Origin: Candidatus Paenalcaligenes intestinipullorum
GTDB lineage: Bacteria > Pseudomonadota > Gammaproteobacteria > Burkholderiales > Burkholderiaceae_B
DNA length: 15,760 bases
Assembly: GCA_019120675.1 (NCBI GenBank)
Contig: DWUQ01000044.1
Span: 1 to 15,760 of the forward strand
Direction: 5' to 3'
Each line of letters begins with the position of its first letter. Within the stretch, counting starts at the first letter, position 1. The notes under the pieces are model-generated. The model did no database searches and had not been told where the DNA came from. It was given only the letters and a program-made list of their open reading frames with translations. Shown here one piece after another: positions 1 to 7,543 of this stretch. A program made the translations under genes and the position numbers.

Positions 1-1130
1 ACCAAACAGTCGTGGATAACGTGATTCACGAGTTGGTAGATGAGCTGACGCACACGACGGAGTATGAACAGCGCCGCCAAGCGGTGCGTGAGTTCAATGC
101 GAACAGCCCCGTGTTGAAAAAAGGTCTGGCCCTTACGCCAGTAAAATTCGGCATTTCCTTTAATATCCCTGCGTTTAACCAAGCCGGTGCGTTGGTACAC
201 GTCTATCGGGATGGCTCTGTATTGGTCAACCATGGTGGTACTGAGATGGGCCAAGGGCTGAATACGAAAGTTGCGCAAGTGGTGGCGCATCAGTTCGGCT
301 TAGACTTAAACGCAGTACGCTCTACCGCCACCGACACCACTAAAATTGCCAACACTTCCGCTACGGCCGCGTCCACCGGTACCGATCTTAACGGTATGGC
401 CGCCCAAGATGCGGCTGAACAAATTCGCGCACGCCTAGCAAACATGCTTGCTGAAAAGTTTAAAGTGCCTGCTGAGGACGTGGTTTTTGCAAACAACCAA
501 GTTGTTTGTGGTGAGCACACCTTTAGCTTTGCGGAAGTGGCCGAATTTGGCTATCAATCTCGCGTGCAGCTCTGGTCAGACGGCTACTACGCGACCCCAG
601 GCTTACACTGGGACCCAGCCACCATGACAGGTAACCCCTTTTACTACTTCTCGTACGGGGCTGCCGTATCCGAAGTCGTGATTGATACGCTATCGGGCGA
701 ATGGGCATTAATCCGTGCAGATGCCTTACACGATGTGGGCGCCTCCCTCAATCCAGCCATTGATGTCGGCCAAGTAGAAGGTGCCTTTATTCAAGGAATG
801 GGTTGGCTAACACTCGAAGAGCTGTGGTGGAACAAAGAGGGGCGTCTCATGACGCATGCCCCCTCCACCTACAAGGTGCCCGCCATTACGGATTGCCCAA
901 CGCAGTTTAACGTCAAACTCTTTAATAACCGTAATGTTAAAGAAACGATCCACCGCTCCAAAGCAGTGGGTGAGCCCCCTCTTTTACTGCCGTTTAGTGT
1001 GTTTAATGCGCTACGGGATGCGGTCGCCAGTGTCAGCGATTACCAGCACCAGCCTCAACTGGATGCGCCCGCGACACCTGAGGCAATTTTATTTGCCGTA
1101 CAAGATCAGCACGACTCACAAAGTAGGTAA
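1..1130 (+). CDS. xdhB: Xanthine dehydrogenase, molybdenum-binding subunit (XdhB), C-terminal part
   Basis: The frame is open to the left edge (codons from base 3), so this is the 3' half of a gene; about 375 residues are visible of a family usually near 770-800. The subunit carries the molybdopterin cofactor and oxidises hypoxanthine and xanthine to urate in the cytoplasm. Visible signatures are GTEMGQGLNTK (cofactor-contact segment), a long stretch YGAAVSEVVIDTLSGE that is typical of the second molybdenum-binding domain, QGMGWLTLEEL, and near the end VGEPPLLL. The Glu of VGEPPL (codon 972-974) matches the catalytic glutamate of bacterial XdhB. The stop is 5 nt before xdhC, so the two are co-transcribed. 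The iron-sulfur/FAD subunit gene xdhA is expected upstream, outside the window. Assignment to XDH and not another molybdenum hydroxylase rests on the xdhC and guaD neighbours. Confidence 0.93.
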   Translation, partial: QTVVDNVIHELVDELTHTTEYEQRRQAVREFNANSPVLKKGLALTPVKFGISFNIPAFNQAGALVHVYRDGSVLVNHGGTEMGQGLNTKVAQVVAHQFGLDLNAVRSTATDTTKIANTSATAASTGTDLNGMAAQDAAEQIRARLANMLAEKFKVPAEDVVFANNQVVCGEHTFSFAEVAEFGYQSRVQLWSDGYYATPGLHWDPATMTGNPFYYFSYGAAVSEVVIDTLSGEWALIRADALHDVGASLNPAIDVGQVEGAFIQGMGWLTLEELWWNKEGRLMTHAPSTYKVPAITDCPTQFNVKLFNNRNVKETIHRSKAVGEPPLLLPFSVFNALRDAVASVSDYQHQPQLDAPATPEAILFAVQDQHDSQSR

Positions 1131-1135
1131 CGACT

Positions 1136-2152
1136 ATGGCTGCTTTAATACGTCAAGCTCGACAGCTTTTGGATGAAGGCGAAAGTGTGGTGATGGTTAC
1201 GGTGGCGGAAGCCAAGGGCTCCACACCACGCGAAGTGGGCACCCGCATGTTGTTTACCGCGGACCGCCAATGGCAAACCATTGGCGGCGGCCACTTAGAG
1301 TGGAAGGCAGCTAAGCTTGCCCGAGAGCTGATTGCGAGCACGGCACCCTTAGTATCCGAACGACGTATTGAGCACTTTCCTTTAGGACCGGCCCTGGCTC
1401 AATGCTGCGGAGGCTATGTGACCTTAGTGTTTGAACACCTAGGGACCCGTGACCTGCCGTGGCTTGAGGAGCTGGCCGCTGTGTTGCAGCGCGGCCAAAG
1501 CGCCCAACGACGCGTTGGCTTTGGCGAAGCTATGGATAAGGATGTGCATTTGGATATTGAGGTAACTCATGCACACTCCGGACTCAGTGAGCACGAAAGC
1601 GAATTAGGCACGTGGTTCATTGACCATATCGCTCCGCCCAAAATGCAAATTATGCTCTTCGGCGCAGGGCATGTCGGTAAAGCACTGGTGCAAATTTTAG
1701 GCGGTATTCATTGTCAGGTGACTTGGGTGGATGAGCGCGAAAGCGAGTTCCCAAACGAGTTACCTCATAATGTCTCTACCTTTATCACCGACTTCCCCGA
1801 AGAGGCCGTTGAGCTGGCTAAACCCGAGACGTATTTTTTAGTGATGACTCATCGGCATGATTTGGACTTACAGCTTTGCATGCGCATTCTGGATCGCAAC
1901 GACTTTAGCTATGCCGGGGTGATTGGCTCGTTAACCAAAAAGGCCAAATTCGAAAAACGCCTCCAACAACGTGGCTTTACCGAAATCCAGCGTCAGCGTT
2001 TGACTTGCCCCATTGGTATTGGTGGCATCAGCCGCAAAGAACCTATGGCCATTGCCGTGTCCATTGCAGCTGAGTTATTGCGCTTAAACGAACAGCAGCC
2101 TAGTTTATCGACTCCCCAGACATTGACGGCAACCTTGGGGTCAAGCTATTAA
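1136..2152 (+). CDS. xdhC: Xanthine dehydrogenase accessory protein XdhC
   Basis: A 338-residue protein of the XdhC/CoxI family. Known members bind the molybdenum cofactor, take part in its sulfuration and insert it into the XdhB subunit; they are not part of the final enzyme. The N-terminal domain shows VAEAKGSTPREVGTRM, IGGGHLE and, at residues 90-93, CCGG, whose cysteines are typical of the cofactor-binding region. The C-terminal half is a Rossmann-like domain with FGAGHVGKAL (around residue 175), followed by MTHRHDLDLQ and GVIGSLTKKAKFEKRL, all family hallmarks. The ATG is 5 nt after the xdhB stop, with AGG of the preceding codons as a possible ribosome site, which suggests translational coupling. 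Length and motifs are normal for the family. Confidence 0.93.
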   Translation: MAALIRQARQLLDEGESVVMVTVAEAKGSTPREVGTRMLFTADRQWQTIGGGHLEWKAAKLARELIASTAPLVSERRIEHFPLGPALAQCCGGYVTLVFEHLGTRDLPWLEELAAVLQRGQSAQRRVGFGEAMDKDVHLDIEVTHAHSGLSEHESELGTWFIDHIAPPKMQIMLFGAGHVGKALVQILGGIHCQVTWVDERESEFPNELPHNVSTFITDFPEEAVELAKPETYFLVMTHRHDLDLQLCMRILDRNDFSYAGVIGSLTKKAKFEKRLQQRGFTEIQRQRLTCPIGIGGISRKEPMAIAVSIAAELLRLNEQQPSLSTPQTLTATLGSSY

Positions 2153-2189
2153 GTAGCTGGCCCATGTCTATTGCTTAGAAGGCTTGATT

Positions 2190-3521
2190 ATGACGACGTA
2201 TACGGCTTATCGCGCTCAGCTTTTGTATTTTACGGGCGCCCCTAACTTAACGCTACAATCCCACGAAACTGACCCCAATGTGCATTTTCATGCCGATGGC
2301 TTGATTGTGGTCGAAGACGATAAAATTTGTTTTGCAGGCGAATACCAGCAAGGCACTGAGTACTTAGACGAGCGCACTACCCTCGTGGATTGGCGCGACA
2401 AGCTGATTACGGCTGGCTTTATTGACAGCCATGTGCACTATCCACAAACCGATATGATTGCGTCGCCCGCACCGGATTTATTACCTTGGTTAGAGAACTA
2501 CACCTTTCCAACCGAAGCGGCACTCAATGACTACGACCATGCCAAAGACGTCAGCGAGTTTTTTATTCAAGAACTGCTGCGCCAAGGCACCACAACGGCC
2601 ATGGTGTACTGCACTTCACATAAAAATTCGGTTGAGGCTTTTTTTGAAACCAGTCATGCCCAGAACCTACGGATGATCGCTGGAAAGGTCTTGATGGATC
2701 AAAACTGCCCAGAAGCCATTCGTGATACCGCTCAGGGTGGGATTGCCGACAGCGAAAACTTACTGCAAAAGTGGCATGGTACTGGCCGCCAACTATACGC
2801 CCTTACCCCACGCTTTGCGCCCACCTCCAGTCGCGAGCAGCTGGATGGCTGCGCACAGCTGGCCAAGCAGTATTCTGATATTTATATCCAAACCCACGTG
2901 GCCGAAAGCAAGGCTGAAATTGCTTGGGTGCATAGCTTATTTCCTGAGCACAACAGCTACCTAGACATTTATGATCACTATGGCTTACTGCGGCCTAAAG
3001 CGGTCTACGGGCATTGCATTTGGTTTGATGAGCGCGACCGTGCTCGTATGCGTGACACGCAATCTGTGGCGGCCCACTGTCCGACCTCTAATTTTTTCTT
3101 AGGCAGTGGTTTGTTTAGCGCCAAAGAAGCAGAAGCAGCAGATATGCTGTACAGCTTAGCCACAGACGTGGGCGCTGGCACTTCTTTTTCGCTTTTGGCA
3201 ACAATGAATGAAGCCTACAAAGTAGCACGCTTGCAGCAGCATTATTTGCCAGCTTTACAGATGTTTTATCTCTGTACTTACGGTTCGGCCAAAGCGTTGC
3301 AACTCGAACATCAAATTGGCACGCTCTTGCCCGGCCATGAAGCGGACTTTGTGGTGTTAGACCCCCGTGCGACGCCTTTGTTGGCTCGTCGCGCTGAACA
3401 CTATAACAGCCTTGAGGAAATGCTCTTTGGCTTGGCTATGCTTGGCGACGATCGTGCGGTCTACGCCACGGTCGCAGGCGGTAAAGTCGTGCACCAACGT
3501 TCCCCACACCAAACACGCTAA
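2190..3521 (+). CDS. guaD: Guanine deaminase
   Basis: A 443-residue amidohydrolase that hydrolyses guanine to xanthine and ammonia, supplying the substrate of the xanthine dehydrogenase encoded just upstream. The metal-site motif is SHVHYPQTDMIASPAPDLLPWLENYTFPTE (in several parts), where HxH binds zinc and PQTDM and the TFPTE segment are specific to GuaD. THVAE, GHCIWFDE and LATDVGAGTS supply the remaining metal ligands and the catalytic aspartate. The frame extends back to a TTG at 2184, but I prefer the ATG at 2190 because AGAAGG (2177-2182) lies 7 nt before it. The gene is 37 nt after xdhC and probably in the same operon. Length and motif order are normal. Confidence 0.94.
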   Translation: MTTYTAYRAQLLYFTGAPNLTLQSHETDPNVHFHADGLIVVEDDKICFAGEYQQGTEYLDERTTLVDWRDKLITAGFIDSHVHYPQTDMIASPAPDLLPWLENYTFPTEAALNDYDHAKDVSEFFIQELLRQGTTTAMVYCTSHKNSVEAFFETSHAQNLRMIAGKVLMDQNCPEAIRDTAQGGIADSENLLQKWHGTGRQLYALTPRFAPTSSREQLDGCAQLAKQYSDIYIQTHVAESKAEIAWVHSLFPEHNSYLDIYDHYGLLRPKAVYGHCIWFDERDRARMRDTQSVAAHCPTSNFFLGSGLFSAKEAEAADMLYSLATDVGAGTSFSLLATMNEAYKVARLQQHYLPALQMFYLCTYGSAKALQLEHQIGTLLPGHEADFVVLDPRATPLLARRAEHYNSLEEMLFGLAMLGDDRAVYATVAGGKVVHQRSPHQTR

Positions 3522-3551
3522 GCCGTCCTAACCCTTCGTAGCTCTATCCCT

Positions 3552-3571
3552 AAGGAGGTAATAACCTCCTT
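3552..3571. repeat. Perfect short hairpin with Shine-Dalgarno-like arms
   Basis: AAGGAGGT (3552-3559), a 4-nt loop (AATA) and ACCTCCTT (3564-3571) form a perfect 8-bp hairpin 30 bp after the guaD stop. It could mark the 3' end of the guaD transcript. There is no T-run after it on either strand, so it is not a standard intrinsic terminator. The arm equals the full anti-16S consensus, but no start codon follows at a usable distance. Confidence 0.6.
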
Positions 3572-3574
3572 GCC

Positions 3575-3649
3575 ACAAAAAAGCCCCCTCTCGAAACCAA
3601 GATAAAAGTGCGTGACCCTACAAACGCATCTTGGGTTTAAAGAGGGGGC
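3575..3649 (-). terminator. Long inverted repeat with T-run; probable clpB terminator
   Basis: GCCCCCTCT (3583-3591) pairs perfectly with AGAGGGGGC (3641-3649). Inside it AAACCAAGAT (3594-3603) pairs with ATCTTGGGTTT (3628-3638) apart from one extra G, and TGCGT/ACGCA can pair at the tip. Read on the minus strand the stem is followed directly by TTTTTT (3582-3577), the arrangement of a strong rho-independent terminator for clpB, whose stop is about 130 bp upstream on that strand. On the plus strand the following bases (AATTTATTT) are only weakly T-rich, so it may also help to end guaD transcription. The 67-nt span and near-perfect 20-bp arms are longer than most terminators. Confidence 0.72.
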
Positions 3650-3780
3650 AATTTATTTGGCCATCTGTTTGGATTATCGTACGTTATATGCCCACAACCG
3701 AATTGCTCTACCTTCCTGTATAAGGAGAGTGGTACAGATTCGCTGCCTTGGGCTAACCCAAACCTATAGCCTAGACTGTT

Positions 3781-6366
3781 TTAGCCATGATTAAACGCAA
3801 ACTGATCGTCCTGCCAGTCCACTGCTACGATATCCTTGTCGGCAAATTTGCCTTCTAGAATAAGCTTAGCGACTGGATTTTCAATGGTTTGCTGAATGGC
3901 GCGCTTCAGCGGTCGGGCTCCAAATAGGGGGTCAAAGCCGACTTTGCTAATTTCGGCCAATGCTGCATCGGATACCTTCAGCTCCATATCTCGCTCCGCC
4001 AACCGTTGTGCCAAGCGTTGCAGCTGGATCTTGGCAATGGCTTGAATCTGCGCTTCGCCCAAAGCGTGGAAGACCACCACCTCGTCGATACGGTTTAAAA
4101 ACTCGGGTCGGAATGCGGTTTTCACCTCCTCCCATACTACCGCTTTGATGCGCTCATAGGGTTGATCAGCCATTTCCTGAATGTGATGCGCCCCTAAATT
4201 AGAGGTCATAATCACAACCGTATTACGGAAGTCCACGGTGCGGCCTTGACCATCGGTTAAGCGTCCATCGTCCAACACCTGTAGCAGCACGTTAAACACA
4301 TCTGGATGCGCTTTTTCCACCTCATCCAGCAAAATAACGCTGTAGGGCTTGCGACGTACGGCTTCGGTGAGATAGCCGCCCTGCTCATAGCCCACATAAC
4401 CGGGAGGCGCACCAATCAGACGCGCGACCGAGTGCTTTTCCATAAACTCCGACATATCAATACGAATTAGATGCTCCTCGGAGTCAAATAAAAAGCCTGC
4501 CAGTGCTTTGGTGAGCTCCGTTTTCCCAACCCCAGTTGGCCCTAAAAACAAGAACGAGCCATAAGGGCGATCTGGATCGGATAAGCCCGCACGAGAACGT
4601 CGAATCGCATCAGCCACCAACGTAACGGCTTCGTCTTGACCGACCACTCGTTTTTCAAGATGCTGCTCCATTTGCAGCAGCTTCTCACGCTCACCTTGCA
4701 TCATACGCGCGACCGGAATACCGGTGGCACGCGACACCACTTCGGCAATTTCTTCCGTACCCACTTCGGTGCGTAATAACCGAGGCTTGGCTTGATCCGC
4801 TTGATGTTGCGACTGCTCAGCCGTGGCCAACCGCCCCTCAAGTTCGGGTAATTTGCCGTATTGCAGCTCAGCTAGTTTGTCATACTGACCTTTACGCTGG
4901 GCTTCGGCCATTTCTGCACGAAGTTGCTCTATTTCCTCTTTAATGGATTGAGTGCCTTGCACCGCCGCTTTTTCGGCCTTCCAGATTTCTTCGTAGTCGT
5001 TGTATTCGCGTTCGAGACGAGTGAGCTCCTCCTCGATGACCGCTAAACGACGCTGTGAGGCCTCATCGTTTTCTTTGCGCACCGCCTCGCGTTCGATTTT
5101 GAGCTGAATCATACGACGATCAAGGCGATCCATGACCTCAGGCTTCGAATCGATTTCCATACGAATGCGTGCCGCGGCTTCGTCAATTAGGTCAATGGCC
5201 TTGTCCGGTAGAAAGCGATCGGTAATATAGCGGTTAGACAGTTCGGCCGCCGCGACAATAGCGGGATCGGTAATTGCGACCCCATGGTGCAGCTCGTAAC
5301 GCTCTTGGAGGCCCCGCAAAATAGCAATGGTGGACTCCACATCGGGCTCATCAACCAGCACTTTTTGGAAACGGCGCTCGAGCGCGGCGTCTTTTTCAAT
5401 GTACTGACGATACTCATCAAGCGTAGTCGCCCCAATACAATGCAATTCACCACGAGCCAGAGCGGGTTTGAGCATATTGCCTGCGTCCATAGCGCCTTCG
5501 GCTTTGCCTGCTCCGACCATAGTGTGGATTTCGTCAATAAATAAGATGGTTTTGCCGGCGTCTTGGGAGAGCTCTTTCAGTACCGCTTTCAGCCGCTCTT
5601 CGAATTCGCCTCGATACTTAGCACCCGCTAATAACGCTGCCAAATCCAAAACGAGTACGCGTTTATTCTTAAGATTCTCAGGTACTTCATTATTGACAAT
5701 ACGCTGTGCTAAACCCTCGACAATCGCGGTTTTGCCCACGCCCGGCTCCCCAATTAATACGGGGTTGTTTTTTGTGCGGCGCTGGAGAATTTGGATGGAA
5801 CGACGGATTTCATCGTCACGACCAATGACCGGATCAAGCTTGCCTAAACGCGCACGCTCGGTTAAGTCGGTGGTGTATTTCGATAAGGCTTCGCGATTCC
5901 CTTCGGCATCAGCCTCATCCACATTGCTGCCACCACGCACGGCGTCAATAGCGGCTAATAGACTTTGCTCGTTTAAGCCCGATTCACGCAATAAACGACC
6001 TGCCTCACCCTTGTCGCGGCTCAAGACCAATAAAAACAACTCACTGGCAATATAGGTATCACCGCGAGTCGTGGCTTCCTTTTCAGTATGAGCCAGAGCA
6101 CTCTGCAGCTCACGGCTAACTTGTAAATTGACCTCGTTCGCTTGCACTTGAGGCAAGGCCTCAACGGCTTGGTTAACCAAACCTTGCAAACGAGGAACGG
6201 CCACCCCAGCGCGAGCCAACAAGCTGCCAGCGCCCGAATCTGTATCCGCCAGTAGCGCAGCTAAGACATGGATGGGCTCTAAGTAAGGATGATGATTTTG
6301 TAAGGCTAGACTTTGGGCATCCGCCAAAGCCTGTTGAAACTTTGTCGTTAACTTATCAATACGCAT
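3781..6366 (-). CDS. clpB: ATP-dependent disaggregase ClpB
   Basis: An 861-residue Hsp100 chaperone of normal length. As a hexamer it threads aggregated proteins through its pore, working with DnaK. Domains: Clp N-terminal repeat domain (about 1-145); first AAA+ domain with Walker A GEPGVGKT (206-213), pore loop KYRGEFE (250-256) and Walker B ILFIDE (274-279); the long ClpB middle coiled coil (about 405-525), which separates it from ClpA; second AAA+ domain with Walker A GPTGVGKT (609-616), pore GYVGYEQGG (656-664) and Walker B VILLDE (677-682). Starts MRIDKLTTKF as in the family; the ribosome site is weak (AGG 10 nt ahead). The gene stands alone, divergent from fnr, with a sigma-32-like promoter. 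A Val149 GTG codon matches the internal start used for the short ClpB form in E. coli. Confidence 0.97.
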   Translation of the reverse strand: MRIDKLTTKFQQALADAQSLALQNHHPYLEPIHVLAALLADTDSGAGSLLARAGVAVPRLQGLVNQAVEALPQVQANEVNLQVSRELQSALAHTEKEATTRGDTYIASELFLLVLSRDKGEAGRLLRESGLNEQSLLAAIDAVRGGSNVDEADAEGNREALSKYTTDLTERARLGKLDPVIGRDDEIRRSIQILQRRTKNNPVLIGEPGVGKTAIVEGLAQRIVNNEVPENLKNKRVLVLDLAALLAGAKYRGEFEERLKAVLKELSQDAGKTILFIDEIHTMVGAGKAEGAMDAGNMLKPALARGELHCIGATTLDEYRQYIEKDAALERRFQKVLVDEPDVESTIAILRGLQERYELHHGVAITDPAIVAAAELSNRYITDRFLPDKAIDLIDEAAARIRMEIDSKPEVMDRLDRRMIQLKIEREAVRKENDEASQRRLAVIEEELTRLEREYNDYEEIWKAEKAAVQGTQSIKEEIEQLRAEMAEAQRKGQYDKLAELQYGKLPELEGRLATAEQSQHQADQAKPRLLRTEVGTEEIAEVVSRATGIPVARMMQGEREKLLQMEQHLEKRVVGQDEAVTLVADAIRRSRAGLSDPDRPYGSFLFLGPTGVGKTELTKALAGFLFDSEEHLIRIDMSEFMEKHSVARLIGAPPGYVGYEQGGYLTEAVRRKPYSVILLDEVEKAHPDVFNVLLQVLDDGRLTDGQGRTVDFRNTVVIMTSNLGAHHIQEMADQPYERIKAVVWEEVKTAFRPEFLNRIDEVVVFHALGEAQIQAIAKIQLQRLAQRLAERDMELKVSDAALAEISKVGFDPLFGARPLKRAIQQTIENPVAKLILEGKFADKDIVAVDWQDDQFAFNHG

Positions 6367-6390
6367 AGTGTTTTAACCTGTGAATGAAGT

Positions 6391-6405
6391 GCTGCTCGCA
6401 GCAGC
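6391..6405 (-). other. Hairpin in the clpB 5' leader
   Basis: GCTGCT (6391-6396) and AGCAGC (6400-6405) enclose a 3-nt loop, forming a 6-bp GC-rich stem about 25 nt before the clpB ATG. If transcription starts near 6425 this lies in the untranslated leader. It may stabilise the message or modulate translation; no such role is shown by the sequence alone. Confidence 0.4.
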
Positions 6406-6430
6406 CCTTAAATAATCGAGACTACCTTGT

Positions 6431-6458
6431 AGATAGGGACTTTTATTTAAAAGTCAAG
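6431..6458 (-). promoter_or_regulatory. Sigma-32-like heat-shock promoter of clpB
   Basis: On the minus strand CTTGAC (6458-6453) and CCCTATCT (6438-6431) are separated by 14 nt. This resembles the heat-shock sigma-32 consensus (CTTGAA, 13-15 nt, CCCCATNT) with two or three mismatches. The predicted start near 6425 gives a leader of about 58 nt. clpB is a classical sigma-32 gene, so the assignment agrees with known regulation. Confidence 0.6.
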
Positions 6459-6466
6459 ACCTATCT
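6431..6466. repeat. Inverted repeat overlapping the clpB promoter
   Basis: Minus strand: AGATAGG, a 4-nt bulge (TCTT), GACTTTTA, AA, TAAAAGTC, CCTATCT. The arms pair over 15 bp if the four bulged bases are looped out of one arm. The repeat covers the spacer and the whole -10 element of the promoter. It is not CIRCE (TTAGCACTC-N9-GAGTGCTAA). It could be an operator or simply reflect A/T-rich spacer symmetry. Confidence 0.5.
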
Positions 6467-6479
6467 AGCTAAACCACAC

Positions 6480-6773
6480 ACTGCTTAGATGCATGCTACC
6501 CAAGTTTCCAGCCCACCTCCATCTCATGGCGGCTTCACTCAAGCTTAAATATGGGTGCCTTTCTACTATAAGCACAATCTTGCAAGCTTTCCAATGCTAT
6601 AAAGTAGATTTTCCCTCATTGTTTTCAAGGCATACCAAGCAGACTAGGCTAAATGCGTTAAAATAGAAATGGACTAGTGAAAGCTAAATTCGCCTCTTAG
6701 GACGCGGTATATTATTTAGCTGTGCGCTTCGCTGCTCACCAGTTTCATTTATCGTCTGGAGTCGCTACTTTCC
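6480..6773. other. Gene-free region upstream of fnr
   Basis: About 290 bp between the clpB promoter and the fnr start (407 bp gene-free in total). I see no convincing ORF and no tRNA. A TATATT at 6708-6713 is a possible fnr -10 element but has no good -35 partner. No TTGAT-N4-ATCAA box is present, so there is no visible sign of FNR autoregulation. The region must hold the fnr promoter, but I cannot place it firmly. Confidence 0.4.
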
Positions 6774-7505
6774 ATGCACAAACGTATTGCCCTTGCTTCC
6801 GATGCCATGCGCTGCTCTACCTGCATGCTCAACGAGATTTGCCTACCCTTGGGTATGCCCAACCAAGACCTATCCAAACTGGATGAACTGGTCAAGGAAC
6901 GCATTCGCTTACTCAAAGGCCAAGCGCTCTTCCATCTCGAAGACGAGGTCGACGCCATTTATGCATTGCGCACAGGGTGCATCAAGGCTCAGCTCGAAGA
7001 CGCTTCTGGCCAAGTGCAAATAACTGGGTTTCTTTTACCTGGTGAAATTATTGGCATGGATGGGCTACTGCACAATCGGCATGTCTCTCACGCAATTGCT
7101 CTCGAGGACAGCGAGGTCTGCGTGATGCGACTCGACGACCTAGATCGGATTTCGGCGACCGTACCCGCTTTACAGCAACAGTTGCGTCGCCTAATGAGCA
7201 AAGAGATTAACCGTGCTCATACCCTCATGATGAACTTAGGGTCGTTGCGTTCTGAACAACGCTTGGCAGCCTTTCTAATTAATATGTCGCAGCGTTTAGC
7301 GACCTTAGGGTACTCGCCTTACGAGTTTATTTTGCGCATGAGCCGCGAAGAAATCGGTAACTTCTTGGGCCTAACGCTCGAGACGGTTAGCCGATTGTTT
7401 TCGCGCTTCGCTCGCGAAGGGCTGCTTAAAATTCAGCAGCGTGAAGTATTATTACTGGATCTGGATGCCTTGTACCAATTAGCGGGCGTTGAGCCTTTAG
7501 ACTAA
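6774..7505 (+). CDS. fnr: FNR-type oxygen-sensing transcription regulator
   Basis: A 243-residue Crp/Fnr-family protein. C14, C17 and C23 have the same 3- and 6-residue spacing as E. coli FNR C20, C23 and C29, and C116 fits FNR C122, so all four ligands of an oxygen-labile [4Fe-4S] cluster are present. The cyclic-nucleotide-type beta barrel spans about 35-125 and the dimerisation helix about 130-165. The recognition helix carries E203-TV-S206-R207, the FNR residues that read TTGAT-N4-ATCAA. It should activate genes under low oxygen, and two FNR-like boxes lie ahead of ccoN and the ccoI-like gene in this window. It converges on the end of the cbb3 operon with a 38-bp gap. The ribosome site is poor: GGAG lies 12 nt ahead of the ATG. 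Confidence 0.94.
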   Translation: MHKRIALASDAMRCSTCMLNEICLPLGMPNQDLSKLDELVKERIRLLKGQALFHLEDEVDAIYALRTGCIKAQLEDASGQVQITGFLLPGEIIGMDGLLHNRHVSHAIALEDSEVCVMRLDDLDRISATVPALQQQLRRLMSKEINRAHTLMMNLGSLRSEQRLAAFLINMSQRLATLGYSPYEFILRMSREEIGNFLGLTLETVSRLFSRFAREGLLKIQQREVLLLDLDALYQLAGVEPLD

Positions 7506-7543
7506 ACGTTTTACGCCATAATAGTAGCGTGATGCGTGTGCGC

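Noticed and set aside
856..1176. 106-residue plus-strand ORF overlapping the xdhB end
   Set aside because: Out of frame with xdhB, which carries the catalytic VGEPPL motif in this stretch; proline-rich shadow translation.
3748..3761. TTGGG-CTAA-CCCAA stem close to the clpB stop as terminator
   Set aside because: Only 5 bp and without a T-run on either strand; the longer repeat at 3583-3649 with TTTTTT is a better terminator.
3612..3794. 60-residue plus-strand ORF between guaD and clpB
   Set aside because: It begins inside the long inverted repeat, runs into the clpB end, uses a GTG without a ribosome site and shows no domain.
5468..6055. 195-residue plus-strand ORF inside clpB
   Set aside because: It is antisense to the well-conserved first AAA+ domain of ClpB, has serine/arginine-rich low-complexity composition, no recognisable domain and no separate promoter or ribosome site.
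6708..6713. TATATT as a firm fnr -10 element
   Set aside because: No acceptable -35 hexamer at 16-18 bp, so it is mentioned only as a possibility in the upstream region.
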